Of a stretch of DNA of 64,000 nucleotides, positions 42,153 to 51,220 are shown one piece after another. The translations under genes were made by a program, and so were the position numbers. The DNA is from JAVZLQ01 sp049972525 (lineage in GTDB: Archaea; Thermoproteota; Bathyarchaeia; Bathyarchaeales; Bathycorpusculaceae), in contig JBMFKI010000001.1 of the NCBI GenBank assembly GCA_049972525.1, positions 1 through 64,000 on the forward strand, given 5' to 3'. The first letter of the stretch is position 1; every line of letters begins with the position of its first letter. The notes under the pieces are model-generated. The model saw only the letters and a program-made list of their open reading frames with translations. It ran no database searches and was not told the origin of the DNA.

Positions 42153-42295
42153 GGTTTTGTACGTAGCTGCTCCTCTTCCAATAATCTGGTTTCTTCAAGA
42201 CGCATATAAAAGCACAACTGCTCTGTGCATATGCATAGTTAATTTTAAATATTACTGTTGCAATACCGAGGTTTTAATCATCTGGTGTTACATGG
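42153..42295. promoter_or_regulatory. Bidirectional promoter region of the amidoligase cluster
   Basis: Separates the divergent GCS2 and RLAN genes. A minus-strand TATA-like TTTATATG (around 42203-42210) lies about 50 nt before the GCS2 start, and a plus-strand ATTTTAAATA (around 42242-42251) about 45 nt before the RLAN start. Shared control of both arms is likely. Confidence 0.45.
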
Positions 42296-42988
42296 GTGTT
42301 GGTCGTTTCAAACATCGACCTAACTTTAGGCTCGCCGATAATGAAGCCGTCGACCTTCCTTGAATCTTCAATTAAAGATTTCACTCTCAACATCAACAAC
42401 GATTACCGATACCTAAAAACAGGATACTACGTTTCATTACACGCCGAAGTCTTAGGAAACAGCGTAATTCCACCAACAGAGAACATAATCGACGCTTATA
42501 GGACGCCCATACTTTTGTTGCGCGCCTCAAAGGCTGGAATCCCAACAACGCCATTCTTGATAGCGGATTCCGTCAAACAGATAATTTCAGAGCTTAACTT
42601 CCCAATAGTCGTCTTTGCAGTAAACCCATTCTCTTACGACGGCTTTAAAGTTGCAAAAAACAGAAATGCCCTTTACAGAGCCTTCAAAAGTTTAAGCATG
42701 AACTACAAGTTCGCTGTTTGCGCGCAGCCACTCATCGGCGAAATAATCTCGTTTAAGTCCATTTTCGGAAAATGCGAGGCCAACGAACCAGCGAAAAGAA
42801 TTGCAGAAGACGTTTATAAGCTGTTCAGAATTCCAATCTGCAAGTTACACGTTCAACTCGCCGATGGAAAAGCCTTCCTGTGCGGACTTCAGCACATACA
42901 AAAAGAGGAAGTCACGGCGCCTGACATTAAGGTTCTACGAGGAGAAATATCTCACCTTTCCAAAGATGGTGAACAACTGGTTGGGTAA
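42296..42988 (+). CDS. Stand-alone RLAN domain protein (RimK-like ATP-grasp N-terminal domain)
   Basis: 231 aa matching the RLAN domain: DYRYLKTGYYVSLHAEVLGN, IDAYRTPILLLRASKAGIPT, FAVNPFSYDGFKVAKNRNAL and ICKLHVQLADGKAFLCGLQH. In many organisms RLAN is fused to a RimK-like ATP-grasp ligase. Here the two are separate genes overlapping by 23 nt, so the products presumably form a complex. GTG 42296 is annotated; TTG three bases later is equally possible. RLAN is predicted to recognise the acceptor or build part of the active site; it has not been characterised to my knowledge. Confidence 0.8.
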   Translation: MLVVSNIDLTLGSPIMKPSTFLESSIKDFTLNINNDYRYLKTGYYVSLHAEVLGNSVIPPTENIIDAYRTPILLLRASKAGIPTTPFLIADSVKQIISELNFPIVVFAVNPFSYDGFKVAKNRNALYRAFKSLSMNYKFAVCAQPLIGEIISFKSIFGKCEANEPAKRIAEDVYKLFRIPICKLHVQLADGKAFLCGLQHIQKEEVTAPDIKVLRGEISHLSKDGEQLVG

Positions 42989-43859
42989 TATAGCCTGCTT
43001 TGTCGAGAAATACAACTTCACCGATCCAAGAGAAGTCGGCGCCCTCCAAAACTTTAAACTTACAGCAGAGAACATGGGACACATGTTCAACTTCGTTTTC
43101 AGAGAAAACATCAGAGAAATTCCGAAGTACGACGCCGTTTTTATAAGGGCAACAACAGACCCACTTTACACCGCCTACATAGTTTCAAAAACAGCATGGG
43201 AACTCGGCTTAAAGGTTGTCGACGACCCCAAATCGATACAGATATGCGGAAACAAAATTCACCTATACGAGCTCTTTAAACAACACAATATTCCACACAT
43301 CCCAACGATTTTTCTAAACAAAGAGGAGTTCCACCACAAAAAAATTACAGAAATCTTCGAAACATTTGGAAGACCAGTCGTGTTGAAGGCACCGTACACA
43401 AGCTTTTCCAGATACGTGGAAAAAGTTGCGTGCGAAACAAGTTTCAGAGATGTAGCCAAACGCTTCTTTAGGCGCTCAGACGTTCTGGCTGTGCAAAAGT
43501 TTATGCCAACAGCCTTTGACTGGCGTGTAGGCGTACTAAACAACGAAGTCTTATACGTTTGCAAATACATGGTGCCAAAGGGCAGATGGAAACATGGAGC
43601 AAAACGCAAAGGCAAACCAAGCTTTGTCTGGGGAAGAACGGTTTCACTTAAGAGGGAAAACGCCCCTGAAAAGCTTAAGGAAACCGCATTAAAAGCATGT
43701 GCCCTAGTTGGAAACGGACTTTACGGAGTTGACATTAAAGAGTTCAACGGCGACTTCCTCGTGGTTGAAGTGAACGACAATCCAAGCATTTACGCTGGCT
43801 ACGAAGATCTTAGAAACAAGGACATCTACAGCAAAATAATCGCTTACCTAACCGATTAA
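42966..43859 (+). CDS. RimK-like ATP-grasp amide ligase
   Basis: From ATG 42966 the protein has a pre-ATP-grasp region (YDAVFIRATTDPLYTAYIVS), LKAPYTSFSRYVEK with the ATP-binding lysine, VLAVQKFMPTAFDWRVGVLN in the central domain, and the Mg-binding triad region LYGVDIKEFNGDFLVVEVND-NPS. Length 297 aa. ATP-grasp ligases of this group form an acylphosphate and add amino acids such as Glu to a carboxylate. With GCS2 and RLAN it forms a predicted peptide-synthesis or protein-tagging system. Confidence 0.85.
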   Translation: MVNNWLGNIACFVEKYNFTDPREVGALQNFKLTAENMGHMFNFVFRENIREIPKYDAVFIRATTDPLYTAYIVSKTAWELGLKVVDDPKSIQICGNKIHLYELFKQHNIPHIPTIFLNKEEFHHKKITEIFETFGRPVVLKAPYTSFSRYVEKVACETSFRDVAKRFFRRSDVLAVQKFMPTAFDWRVGVLNNEVLYVCKYMVPKGRWKHGAKRKGKPSFVWGRTVSLKRENAPEKLKETALKACALVGNGLYGVDIKEFNGDFLVVEVNDNPSIYAGYEDLRNKDIYSKIIAYLTD

Positions 43860-43952
43860 AAGAAGCCTAAACTGAAACGCCTCAGCAGCTAAAACCCGAC
43901 ATTTATTTATTCCCTCGGCAACAACTTGTAGATAACGCCTAGAGGGTCAAAC

Positions 43953-44888
43953 ATGCCTAAGGAAACGGTTGAAGATTACAACCTTTTCGAAAAAATATCC
44001 GTTGACGAGCTTGTTCAACAAATGGAAAAGGCATGGGGCTTCACAGCTGGTAAGCTTGCCACCGCCGTGCAAATCCTTGAGGGAATGATGCGTGAGGAAG
44101 GATGCATCAAGTTTCTCTCCTTCACCGGAAACCTTGTAGCCACAGGAACCCGCGGAGTCATAAGGGAACTAGTGCAAAGGAAACTTGTTGACGTTATAAT
44201 TACAACCTGCGGAACTCTTGACCATGACATCGCAAGGTGTTGGAAAAACTATTACAAAGGTTCCTTTCTGATGGATGATGTTAAACTTCGCGAGAGTGGA
44301 ATAAACCGTTTGGGCAACGTTTTGGTTCCAAACGAAAGTTACGGCGCAATAATTGAAGAGAAAATGCAAGCACTGCTTGAAGAATTGTGGCGAACTGGCT
44401 TTAAAGAGGTTTCAACAAGACAACTGTGCAACGAAATAGGCAAGCGCGTATGCAATGAAACTTCAATACTCTACTGGGCCGCCAAAAATAACATACCAGT
44501 ATATGTGCCAGGCATCACAGACGGCGCTGTTGGTTACCAAATATGGCTTTTCTCGCAGGACCATGATTTCAAGCTTAACCTGCTACGGGATTCCGGTGAA
44601 CTGAACGAAACCGTTTTTACAGCAAAAAAGACAGGCGCCCTAATAGTTGGCGGTGGAATATCAAAACACCACACACTCTGGTGGAACCAGTTCAGAGAAG
44701 GCCTCAACTACGCTGTTTACATCAGCACAGCTGTGGAGTGGGATGGAAGTCTTTCAGGCGCAAAACCCAGAGAGGCCATTTCATGGGGCAAAATAAACAA
44801 GAGGGCTAACCACGTAATGGTTGAAGGCGACGCATCTGTGATACTGCCAATAATGGTAAGCGCCTTAATAGCAAGGTTGAAACGCTAG
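43953..44888 (+). CDS. dys: Deoxyhypusine synthase, paralogue 1
   Basis: Transfers the aminobutyl group of spermidine to a lysine of aIF5A. Motifs: FTAGKLATAVQILEGM at the start, TCGTLDHDIARCW, VYVPGITDGAVGYQIW, and the NAD/spermidine region HHTLWWNQFREGLNYAVYIS then AISWGKINKRANHVMVEGDA with the catalytic Lys of WGKI. Length 311 aa is typical for archaea. It converges on the second paralogue with a 4-nt overlap. This copy has the canonical HHTLWWNQ and WGKI, so it is the better candidate for the true enzyme. Confidence 0.92.
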   Translation: MPKETVEDYNLFEKISVDELVQQMEKAWGFTAGKLATAVQILEGMMREEGCIKFLSFTGNLVATGTRGVIRELVQRKLVDVIITTCGTLDHDIARCWKNYYKGSFLMDDVKLRESGINRLGNVLVPNESYGAIIEEKMQALLEELWRTGFKEVSTRQLCNEIGKRVCNETSILYWAAKNNIPVYVPGITDGAVGYQIWLFSQDHDFKLNLLRDSGELNETVFTAKKTGALIVGGGISKHHTLWWNQFREGLNYAVYISTAVEWDGSLSGAKPREAISWGKINKRANHVMVEGDASVILPIMVSALIARLKR

Positions 44889-45958
44889 GCAATTCCCTTA
44901 AAAAGCCAAGAAAGGTCTGGAGCCTTTCTTTTTGTTTTCACCCTCTCGTTAAGCGCATGCGTTATTAGTGGCAGAGCAATTGTTGCGTCGCAGTAGACTG
45001 TTACACGCTTTCCTTCGCTGTGAATCTTTCCCCAACTAACTGCTTCTTCTAAAGTGCAGCCTGAAAGCCCACCCCACTGTGGAGAGTCAGTTGTTATCTG
45101 TATGGCATATTTGTGTGGATAACAGTACTCCTTAACTGATTTACGTAGATACCCCTCTCTTCCAGGAACACCCCTGTCCATGGTTTTGGGCGATACTGAT
45201 ATTGCTATTAGCTGCGTGAAGTCTTTCGGCACACCACCGCCTATGTAGATGACCCCTATGTCCCGCGTTTTTTCGCCTATGCTAACAAACTGGTCAAACT
45301 CCTTAACTTGGTCAAGCAAAATGTTGTGCCCCATGTTTTTAGCCATGAGGAACGCTTCTCCGTAGGCGCTGTCTGATATTGCTGGACAAAAGATTGGAAC
45401 ATTATTTTCCGCAGCTACTGCCGCTATGCTTTTTATTCCCTTTTTGCTTAGCCACCTGCCAAATAAGTGTAGAAGCTCCATGGAGGAGTATGGAAAATCA
45501 GTCTTAAGCGTCAACAGGAATTCTGTCATCAGCTCTTCCATTTTCCTATAATCCGACTCGCGCCCATACACATCATAATACCTGTTTATATCTGCCTTTA
45601 GAAGTTCTGCGTCATTGGCGAATGGAGAACCCTGCCAATAACCAAAGCCCATCGCATCAACAATGTCTTCCGAAACATTTGCGCCTGTTGAAACAAGAGC
45701 ATCGATAAAGCGTTTTTCTATAAGCCAGTTCACGATTTTCCACTGGCCAGCGGTGCTCATTGATCCAGCAAAACCCATGATAATCGTTAAATCCCTCTCT
45801 TTCAGCATGGCCTCCCAAACTTCAACAGCCTCACCAAGCTTTCTTCCTTGGTAAGCGGTCTTCGCCATTTCAGCCAAAAGTTGAGAAACGGTTTTCTCCT
45901 TAACCTCAATAGCCTCAACCTTTCTCTTAAAGTAGGAGCCAACCATGTGAATCGCCAC
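44885..45958 (-). CDS. Deoxyhypusine-synthase-like protein, paralogue 2
   Basis: 357 aa in the same family: RKLGEAVEVWEAMLKERDLT, FAGSMSTAGQWKIVNWLIEK, VPIFCPAISDSAYGEAFLMA, YIGGGVPKDFTQLIAISVS and EAVSWGKIHSEGKRVTVYCD with WGKI retained. The HHTLWWNQ segment of paralogue 1 is replaced by PKDFTQL, so substrate binding differs. Homologues of this kind are seen beside true DHS in archaea; homospermidine- or agmatine-linked activities have been discussed for such paralogues, but none can be assigned here. Confidence 0.87.
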   Translation of the reverse strand: MAIHMVGSYFKRKVEAIEVKEKTVSQLLAEMAKTAYQGRKLGEAVEVWEAMLKERDLTIIMGFAGSMSTAGQWKIVNWLIEKRFIDALVSTGANVSEDIVDAMGFGYWQGSPFANDAELLKADINRYYDVYGRESDYRKMEELMTEFLLTLKTDFPYSSMELLHLFGRWLSKKGIKSIAAVAAENNVPIFCPAISDSAYGEAFLMAKNMGHNILLDQVKEFDQFVSIGEKTRDIGVIYIGGGVPKDFTQLIAISVSPKTMDRGVPGREGYLRKSVKEYCYPHKYAIQITTDSPQWGGLSGCTLEEAVSWGKIHSEGKRVTVYCDATIALPLITHALNERVKTKRKAPDLSWLFKGIA

Positions 45959-46083
45959 CTTCTCTTTTAGGGTTAAGGAAGCAGTATAATAAATTTCTGG
46001 AGAAGAGTGCGTCTTAACTATGCCAAAACTTACGGAAAGGCAAAAATGGATTAATGCACACTCGTTATCCGTGATGACTTGTC

Positions 46084-47133
46084 ATGATAAAGTTCGAGAA
46101 AACAGTTAAAGAGGCGAGAATTCTGAACCCGCTGAAAAATTTTGAAGAAGATACATTAACATTCGAGTACAGGGCTGACCCACTTACTGGTAGAAACACA
46201 ACGATTATCAAGGGAATGCTAAATTACATAAGCAGATTCCTCGTTCCAGACAAAGAGCAACTCAAAGCTCTTGCTGACAAAACAAGGGCAAACTGCCCAT
46301 TCTGCCCAGAAAATGTAAAAACCAAAACGCCAATGTTCACCCCAGACTTTATAAAGCAGGGCAGAATCTTCGTCGAAGATGCTGTTGTTATTCCAAACCT
46401 TCTAGGACACGCAGAAAGAAGCGTGCTAGTTGTTCTTTCTAAGGAGCATTATTTACAGCTTAAGGATTTCACGCCAAAAATCATTCTAAACGGTTTTAAA
46501 GGCGCAGTAGAGTATCTGAAAAGACTTAGAGAAGCGGAGCCGCAAATCAAATTTTCAATTTTCATTTTCAATTATTTGCCGCCAGCAGGCTCATCAATAT
46601 TTCACCCACACATGCAAGTCTTAGCGAGAGATAGACCATTTTACCTCGTTCAACTGTTACTAGAAAAAAGTAAAGCCTACTTTGACACATACGAGACAAG
46701 TTATTGGGCGGATCTCGTCTCAAAAGAAAAAGGAGGCGAAAGGTATCTCTTCGAAGTGGATGGCAGCGAGTGGCTTGTCCCTTTTGCCCCTTTAAGAGGG
46801 CTAAACGAGGTTCAAGCAATAGTTAGGGGCAAATCTAACATTTTAGAGCTGGAAGACAAGGAGTGGCGGGGAATCGCTGATGGAATGGTTAAAATACTAA
46901 GCTTTTACCACAAGGAGGGGTATGTAAGCTTTAACGCTGTGCTGCTTTCAGGTCCAGTAAATAAGCATCTAGACCATTTTGATGTAAACTTGAGAATTAT
47001 AAGTAGACCTGGAATACAGGCTTCAAGCTTCACGGACGCTTGGGCACTTCCATACTTGTTATGGGATGGAGAAGCAGTGGAAGAACCTGAAAAATTTGCA
47101 GAAAGACTAAAAGCCTACATCACTGGAAAGTAA
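46084..47133 (+). CDS. Galactose-1-phosphate uridylyltransferase-like (HIT superfamily) protein
   Basis: 349 aa. A CPFC zinc knuckle (TRANCPFCPENV) lies in the N-terminal part, and SSIFHPHMQVLA contains the HPHxQ nucleophile motif of GalT-type nucleotidyltransferases. The C-terminal domain has a second GalT-like fold ending HLDHFDVNLRIISRPGIQ. GalT transfers UMP between hexose-1-phosphates via a uridylylated His. The archaeal substrate could be another sugar phosphate or nucleotide. It is followed 22 nt later by deoC, suggesting nucleotide or sugar salvage. Confidence 0.82.
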   Translation: MIKFEKTVKEARILNPLKNFEEDTLTFEYRADPLTGRNTTIIKGMLNYISRFLVPDKEQLKALADKTRANCPFCPENVKTKTPMFTPDFIKQGRIFVEDAVVIPNLLGHAERSVLVVLSKEHYLQLKDFTPKIILNGFKGAVEYLKRLREAEPQIKFSIFIFNYLPPAGSSIFHPHMQVLARDRPFYLVQLLLEKSKAYFDTYETSYWADLVSKEKGGERYLFEVDGSEWLVPFAPLRGLNEVQAIVRGKSNILELEDKEWRGIADGMVKILSFYHKEGYVSFNAVLLSGPVNKHLDHFDVNLRIISRPGIQASSFTDAWALPYLLWDGEAVEEPEKFAERLKAYITGK

Positions 47134-47155
47134 GCGAAGGAAAAGGTGAACGACA

Positions 47156-47830
47156 TTGAGAATTTCTAGAAAAGAACTGGCAAAAATGATAGACTCCACG
47201 AATATTAAGGCTACTGCCACAAAAAAGGAAATTGAACAACTATGCAGGGAAGCAGTAGAATATGGTTTCAGATGCGTGGTTGTAAACCCCTGTTACGTTA
47301 AACTTGCTGCGGAACTCCTTGAAGGCTCAGACGTGAGAGTATGCTCCACCGTCGGCTTTCCGTTCGGCGCATCACTACCAGAAATAAAAGCTTTAGAGGC
47401 TCTCAAGGCTGTCGAGAACGGAGCGCAAGAATTGGACATGGTTATAAATTTGGGCGCCTTGAAATCAGGCGACTATGAATTTGTAAAGCACGACATAAAG
47501 GCCGTTGTGGACGTTAAACGCGTCGCCAAAGACGTTATCGTCAAAGTTATCATTGAAACAGCAAATCTAACGAGGGAGGAAAAGATAGCTGCATGTAAAC
47601 TTGTAAAAGAAGCAGGAGCCGATTTCGTTAAAACGTCCACCGGCTTGTTTGGCAAAGGCGCAACCGTTGAAGATGTCATGTTAATGCGACAGATCGTTGG
47701 GAAAAATTTTGGCGTTAAGGCTGCTGGCGGCATAAGAACATACGCTGACGCTGCTGCCATGATTGAAGCGGGAGCCAACAGATTAGGAACAAGCACAGCG
47801 GCGGCGATAATCAGAGAAGCCCCACCGTGA
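47156..47830 (+). CDS. deoC: Deoxyribose-phosphate aldolase
   Basis: Cleaves 2-deoxyribose 5-phosphate to glyceraldehyde 3-phosphate and acetaldehyde. From a TTG start, MIDSTNIKATATKKEIEQLC is the conserved opening, CSTVGFPFGAS and ELDMVINLGALKSGDYEFV the middle, and DFVKTSTGLFGKGATVEDV with VKAAGGIRTYADA carry the two active-site lysines. 224 aa, intact. Its partner in nucleoside catabolism is not in the window. Confidence 0.93.
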   Translation: MRISRKELAKMIDSTNIKATATKKEIEQLCREAVEYGFRCVVVNPCYVKLAAELLEGSDVRVCSTVGFPFGASLPEIKALEALKAVENGAQELDMVINLGALKSGDYEFVKHDIKAVVDVKRVAKDVIVKVIIETANLTREEKIAACKLVKEAGADFVKTSTGLFGKGATVEDVMLMRQIVGKNFGVKAAGGIRTYADAAAMIEAGANRLGTSTAAAIIREAPP

Positions 47831-47839
47831 ACTCTCACG

Positions 47840-49804
47840 TTACATCTTTTCTGGAGCAAAAACACCAATCAAATTGAGGGCGTTTCTAAGTACAATTCTC
47901 ACAGCGTCAACAAGCGCCAGTCTCGCTTCGCTTAATCCTTTAGGCTCGGCTTTTATCACTGGCAACGCATTGTAGAAAGTGTTAAACTTGTCAGCCAAAC
48001 CGTTTACAAAGTCTGCAATCATGTTAGGTTTAAGAAGCTCCGCTGCCTCCATAAATATTTCCGGAAAGCTTGCCAAATCTAAAACTATCTCACGCTCAAT
48101 CCTTTCTTTCAGCAAATCATACGCTGACTTTTCAGGCTTTTTGGCAGCTTTACGCAGTATACTACACGCCCTAGCATGAGTGTACTGAAGATAAGGTGCA
48201 CTGTTCCTCTCAAAATTAAGAACCTTGTCCCATGTGAACACAACCGGCTTTGATGGATCAACGCTTACTAGCGCGTAGCGCACAGCTCCAACGCCGACAA
48301 AATTTGCAATTTCCCTCTTCTCCACATCAGAGAGCTGCGGAGAACGCTTCAACACTTCTTCATAAGCTCGCTCCACAGCCTCATCCATAACCTCGTCGAA
48401 GGTTATGTAGCGCCCCCTACGGCTCGCCATTCTATAGCCAGGAAGAGAAACTAAATTGTATGCAAAATGCACAAGGTTATCCGCTTGAACCCCATAACCC
48501 AAAGCGTATAACGCTATTTTTAACTGCAACTGCGCTAGACTCTGCTCCATCCCTATAACGTTGATGCACCTTTCAGCCCTTTCAAATTTCCACAAAGTAT
48601 AGGCCATATCCCTAGTCGTATACAACGTTGTTCCATCAGCACGCACAAGCGTCAAAGGTGGAACCTCATAATCTTCCCTTAACCCAAGCTTTTTCTTCAA
48701 GTTAAGATCTTGAACAGCCTTTTCCGCATCAAATTCAAGAACCGCTCCAGCTTTGTAAGTGTAAGGGGTTGCCTTTAACATCTGAAGAACTTCAGCCACT
48801 TTCCCACTCCAAACAAAGTCGCTTTCCCAATCCCATGAATCATAAAAAACGTCTGCACGCTGCAGTGTTTCCCTGAATCCTTGAAGACATAACTCGCTAA
48901 CTTCCCTTACAAGCAGCTTCGCATCTTCTTCCCCAGCCTCATAAGCCTGATTGAGCAACGCAATCTCACCTTCCGGATCTTCGTCTTCGCCTATCCTGTC
49001 AAGAAGCCTTTCGAACAGCTCCGGAAACTTCTCCTTAAGCTCCGCAGCCACCGACACCCAATCGTCCAGCTCCCTATTTATCTTAACAATTTCATCCGTT
49101 GCTGAAACAGCCTTTGCACGCTCAAGCTCCTTCTTCAAGCGGTTTATCTCAACTATACAACTTGTTATTGTGTAGATTTTACCAATGAAGTGGTCTGGCT
49201 TTCCATCAGGCTTAGGCTTACCCAGCTTTTTATATCCGTAGGCAATAACAGCGCTTTGCCGCCCAACATCATCAATGTAATAGTGGCGAAAAACCATGTG
49301 GCCCCTTGCCTTCAGCATACGGGCAATTGCATCGCCAAGCATGGGATTTCTAGCCTGCCCTATATGAATCGGATGAAGCGGATTCACACTTGTATGTTCA
49401 ACAATAATTCTTAACGGCTCCTCAGTCTTAACAAAACCATAATCAACATCAAGCTGTCTAGCCGAGTCAATGGTTAAACCCGTAAGCTTAGCGAAGTCTA
49501 CATGAAAATTTATGTACCCTCCACCAGCTTGAGAAACGCGGTCAATAAGGGAAAACCGCGTTTTGTCCATCGCCTCTGTTAAATTTTCAGCCAGCTCAGC
49601 TGGTTTTACGCCAAATTTTTTGGCAAGTTCAAAACAAAGCGACGATGCCAGCTGCCCAAACTCTATGTTTGGCGGTTTCTCCAAGACTGCTGAAGGAAGT
49701 TGAACCTCTGGAAAACATTTCTTTAAAGCATCATCTAGAATTTTTCGGCATTCTTGACGGAATTCTGTAAATGGACTACGTGAAATCATTGCTTTGTTCT
49801 CCAT
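47840..49804 (-). CDS. argS: Arginyl-tRNA synthetase
   Basis: Class I synthetase of 654 aa. The HIGH motif appears as HPIHIGQARNPMLGDAIARM. KMSKS is degenerate (YRMASRRGRYITFDEV), as usual for ArgRS. An N-terminal Arg-S additional domain (EFGQLASSLCFELAKKFGV) and a C-terminal DALR anticodon-binding domain (APYLQYTHARACSILRKAAK onward) are present. It ends 10 nt from the convergent deoC. Complete and unremarkable. The two tRNA-Arg genes are elsewhere in the window. Confidence 0.95.
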   Translation of the reverse strand: MENKAMISRSPFTEFRQECRKILDDALKKCFPEVQLPSAVLEKPPNIEFGQLASSLCFELAKKFGVKPAELAENLTEAMDKTRFSLIDRVSQAGGGYINFHVDFAKLTGLTIDSARQLDVDYGFVKTEEPLRIIVEHTSVNPLHPIHIGQARNPMLGDAIARMLKARGHMVFRHYYIDDVGRQSAVIAYGYKKLGKPKPDGKPDHFIGKIYTITSCIVEINRLKKELERAKAVSATDEIVKINRELDDWVSVAAELKEKFPELFERLLDRIGEDEDPEGEIALLNQAYEAGEEDAKLLVREVSELCLQGFRETLQRADVFYDSWDWESDFVWSGKVAEVLQMLKATPYTYKAGAVLEFDAEKAVQDLNLKKKLGLREDYEVPPLTLVRADGTTLYTTRDMAYTLWKFERAERCINVIGMEQSLAQLQLKIALYALGYGVQADNLVHFAYNLVSLPGYRMASRRGRYITFDEVMDEAVERAYEEVLKRSPQLSDVEKREIANFVGVGAVRYALVSVDPSKPVVFTWDKVLNFERNSAPYLQYTHARACSILRKAAKKPEKSAYDLLKERIEREIVLDLASFPEIFMEAAELLKPNMIADFVNGLADKFNTFYNALPVIKAEPKGLSEARLALVDAVRIVLRNALNLIGVFAPEKM

Positions 49805-49885
49805 TTTTCGGAAACTCTAAACCTTTTAGAGTTGAAGTTATATTTTAATTTGCGACAAAAATTGTCTCAAAAAGCAGGCGTGAAA

Positions 49886-50728
49886 ATGAAAACGAAAATA
49901 ATATTTTCAGAGAAATGTTTAGGTTATGGGTCATGGCACATCGAAAATCCAGAAAGAGTCAGAAAAGCCTACGAAATCCTAAAACAAAAAGGCTACGAGT
50001 TCATAGAGCCAGAACCAGCCTCTGAGGAAGATATACTCAGGGCGCATGACGCCGAATACATTTGGAACCTAAAAAAGGGACTTGTTGAGGATGCAGACAC
50101 GCCGGCCTATGAAAACATATATGAATATGCAAGACTCGCAGCTGGCGGCGCCATACTCGCAGCAAAAATCAACGGATTCTCGCTTATGCGACCGCCTGGA
50201 CATCATGTTGGAAAAAGTGGAGCAGCGTTGGGTGCATACACCAGGGGATTTTGCTACCTAAACAACATAGCCATAGCGGTCAAACACCTAAACAAGCCGA
50301 CACTAATCCTAGACATCGACGGACACCATGGAAATGGAACACAAGAAATCTTCCTCGGAGACAAAAACGTAACATACATTTCTCTACACAGACATCCACA
50401 CTACCCTGGAACCGGAAACGTTTCTGAAGACAACTGCCTAAACTTTCCCTTACATGCTGACTGCGGAGAGGAAACCTACCTGAAAACACTAGCTAACGCG
50501 CTACGAAAGATAGACGTAAACAACTTTGAAGTTGTCGCAGTTTCAGCAGGGTTCGACACATACGCTGGTGATTTAGCCTCACTCGGCTTAACAGAAACAA
50601 CTTACAGAGAAATTGGAAAACTCATAAAAGCGTTGAAGAAGCCTACATTCTTCGTTTTGGAAGGCGGCTACCAAGGCGAAAACATCGGAAAAGCCATAAA
50701 CGCGTTACTTAAGGAACCCCAAAATTAA
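49886..50728 (+). CDS. Histone-deacetylase-family zinc amidohydrolase, copy 2
   Basis: ATG 49886 gives MKTKIIFSEKCLGYGSWHIE, where the family begins. Zinc-site motifs RPPGHHVGKSGAA, LILDIDGHHGNGTQEIFLGD and SAGFDTYAGDLASLGLTE are intact, with VLEGGYQGENIG at the C-terminus. 280 aa, shorter than copy 1 and from a different subfamily (acetylpolyamine-amidohydrolase-like rather than AcuC-like, tentatively). Stand-alone. Substrate unknown. Confidence 0.88.
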   Translation: MKTKIIFSEKCLGYGSWHIENPERVRKAYEILKQKGYEFIEPEPASEEDILRAHDAEYIWNLKKGLVEDADTPAYENIYEYARLAAGGAILAAKINGFSLMRPPGHHVGKSGAALGAYTRGFCYLNNIAIAVKHLNKPTLILDIDGHHGNGTQEIFLGDKNVTYISLHRHPHYPGTGNVSEDNCLNFPLHADCGEETYLKTLANALRKIDVNNFEVVAVSAGFDTYAGDLASLGLTETTYREIGKLIKALKKPTFFVLEGGYQGENIGKAINALLKEPQN

Positions 50729-50963
50729 GCTAAATCCTTCCAATGCAAAAGCCACCATGGAACTCCGACCCGCAAGCATAGTCTAGCACCAAGTGTTCCA
50801 AGTCTTGAACTCAAACATCCGTGCAAGGCTTGAGAGAGCTCCCCCGTCAACCAAACTTACGCTTTTCTCTCACTTGCAAACAGGAACCTCTCAGCATCTG
50901 CCCGATATTTTTCGCCTAAGCTCATTGATAGTTAGCTGAATTAAGAAAGCCGTAAACACTATT

Positions 50964-51125
50964 TTAAAAACTTCCTAACTTTCTTGCTATTGCCATTATG
51001 ACACATTCTTTTCCAGTCCACCACGCGCACTTATCTTCTACGCAATCACGTGGAACCGCTTTTCCATAAAGAATCTTGCCAGGAGTCGACACGGCAGCAA
51101 TAGCCATGGGACATATCTTACTCAT
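50964..51125 (-). CDS. 53-aa cysteine/tryptophan small protein
   Basis: ATG 51125 is preceded by GAGGTGAT, a strong archaeal ribosome-binding site with proper spacing. The protein reads MSKICPMAIAAVSTPGKILY, then GKAVPRDCVEDKCAWWTGKE and CVIMAIARKLGSF. Four cysteines spaced C-x25-C-x4-C-x7-C, with a CAWW core, suggest a zinc- or Fe-S-binding miniprotein. Short CAWW-containing proteins occur in related archaea as far as I recall, with no known function. The strong initiation signal is the main reason to believe it. Confidence 0.7.
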   Translation of the reverse strand: MSKICPMAIAAVSTPGKILYGKAVPRDCVEDKCAWWTGKECVIMAIARKLGSF

Positions 51126-51220
51126 AATATCACCTCACCTTTTCTTATAGACAAGAAATTCATTCGCGCTGCCTTTTTACCTTTCCACATGGCAGTAAAG
51201 GTTGAAAAACGTTCCAAGAA

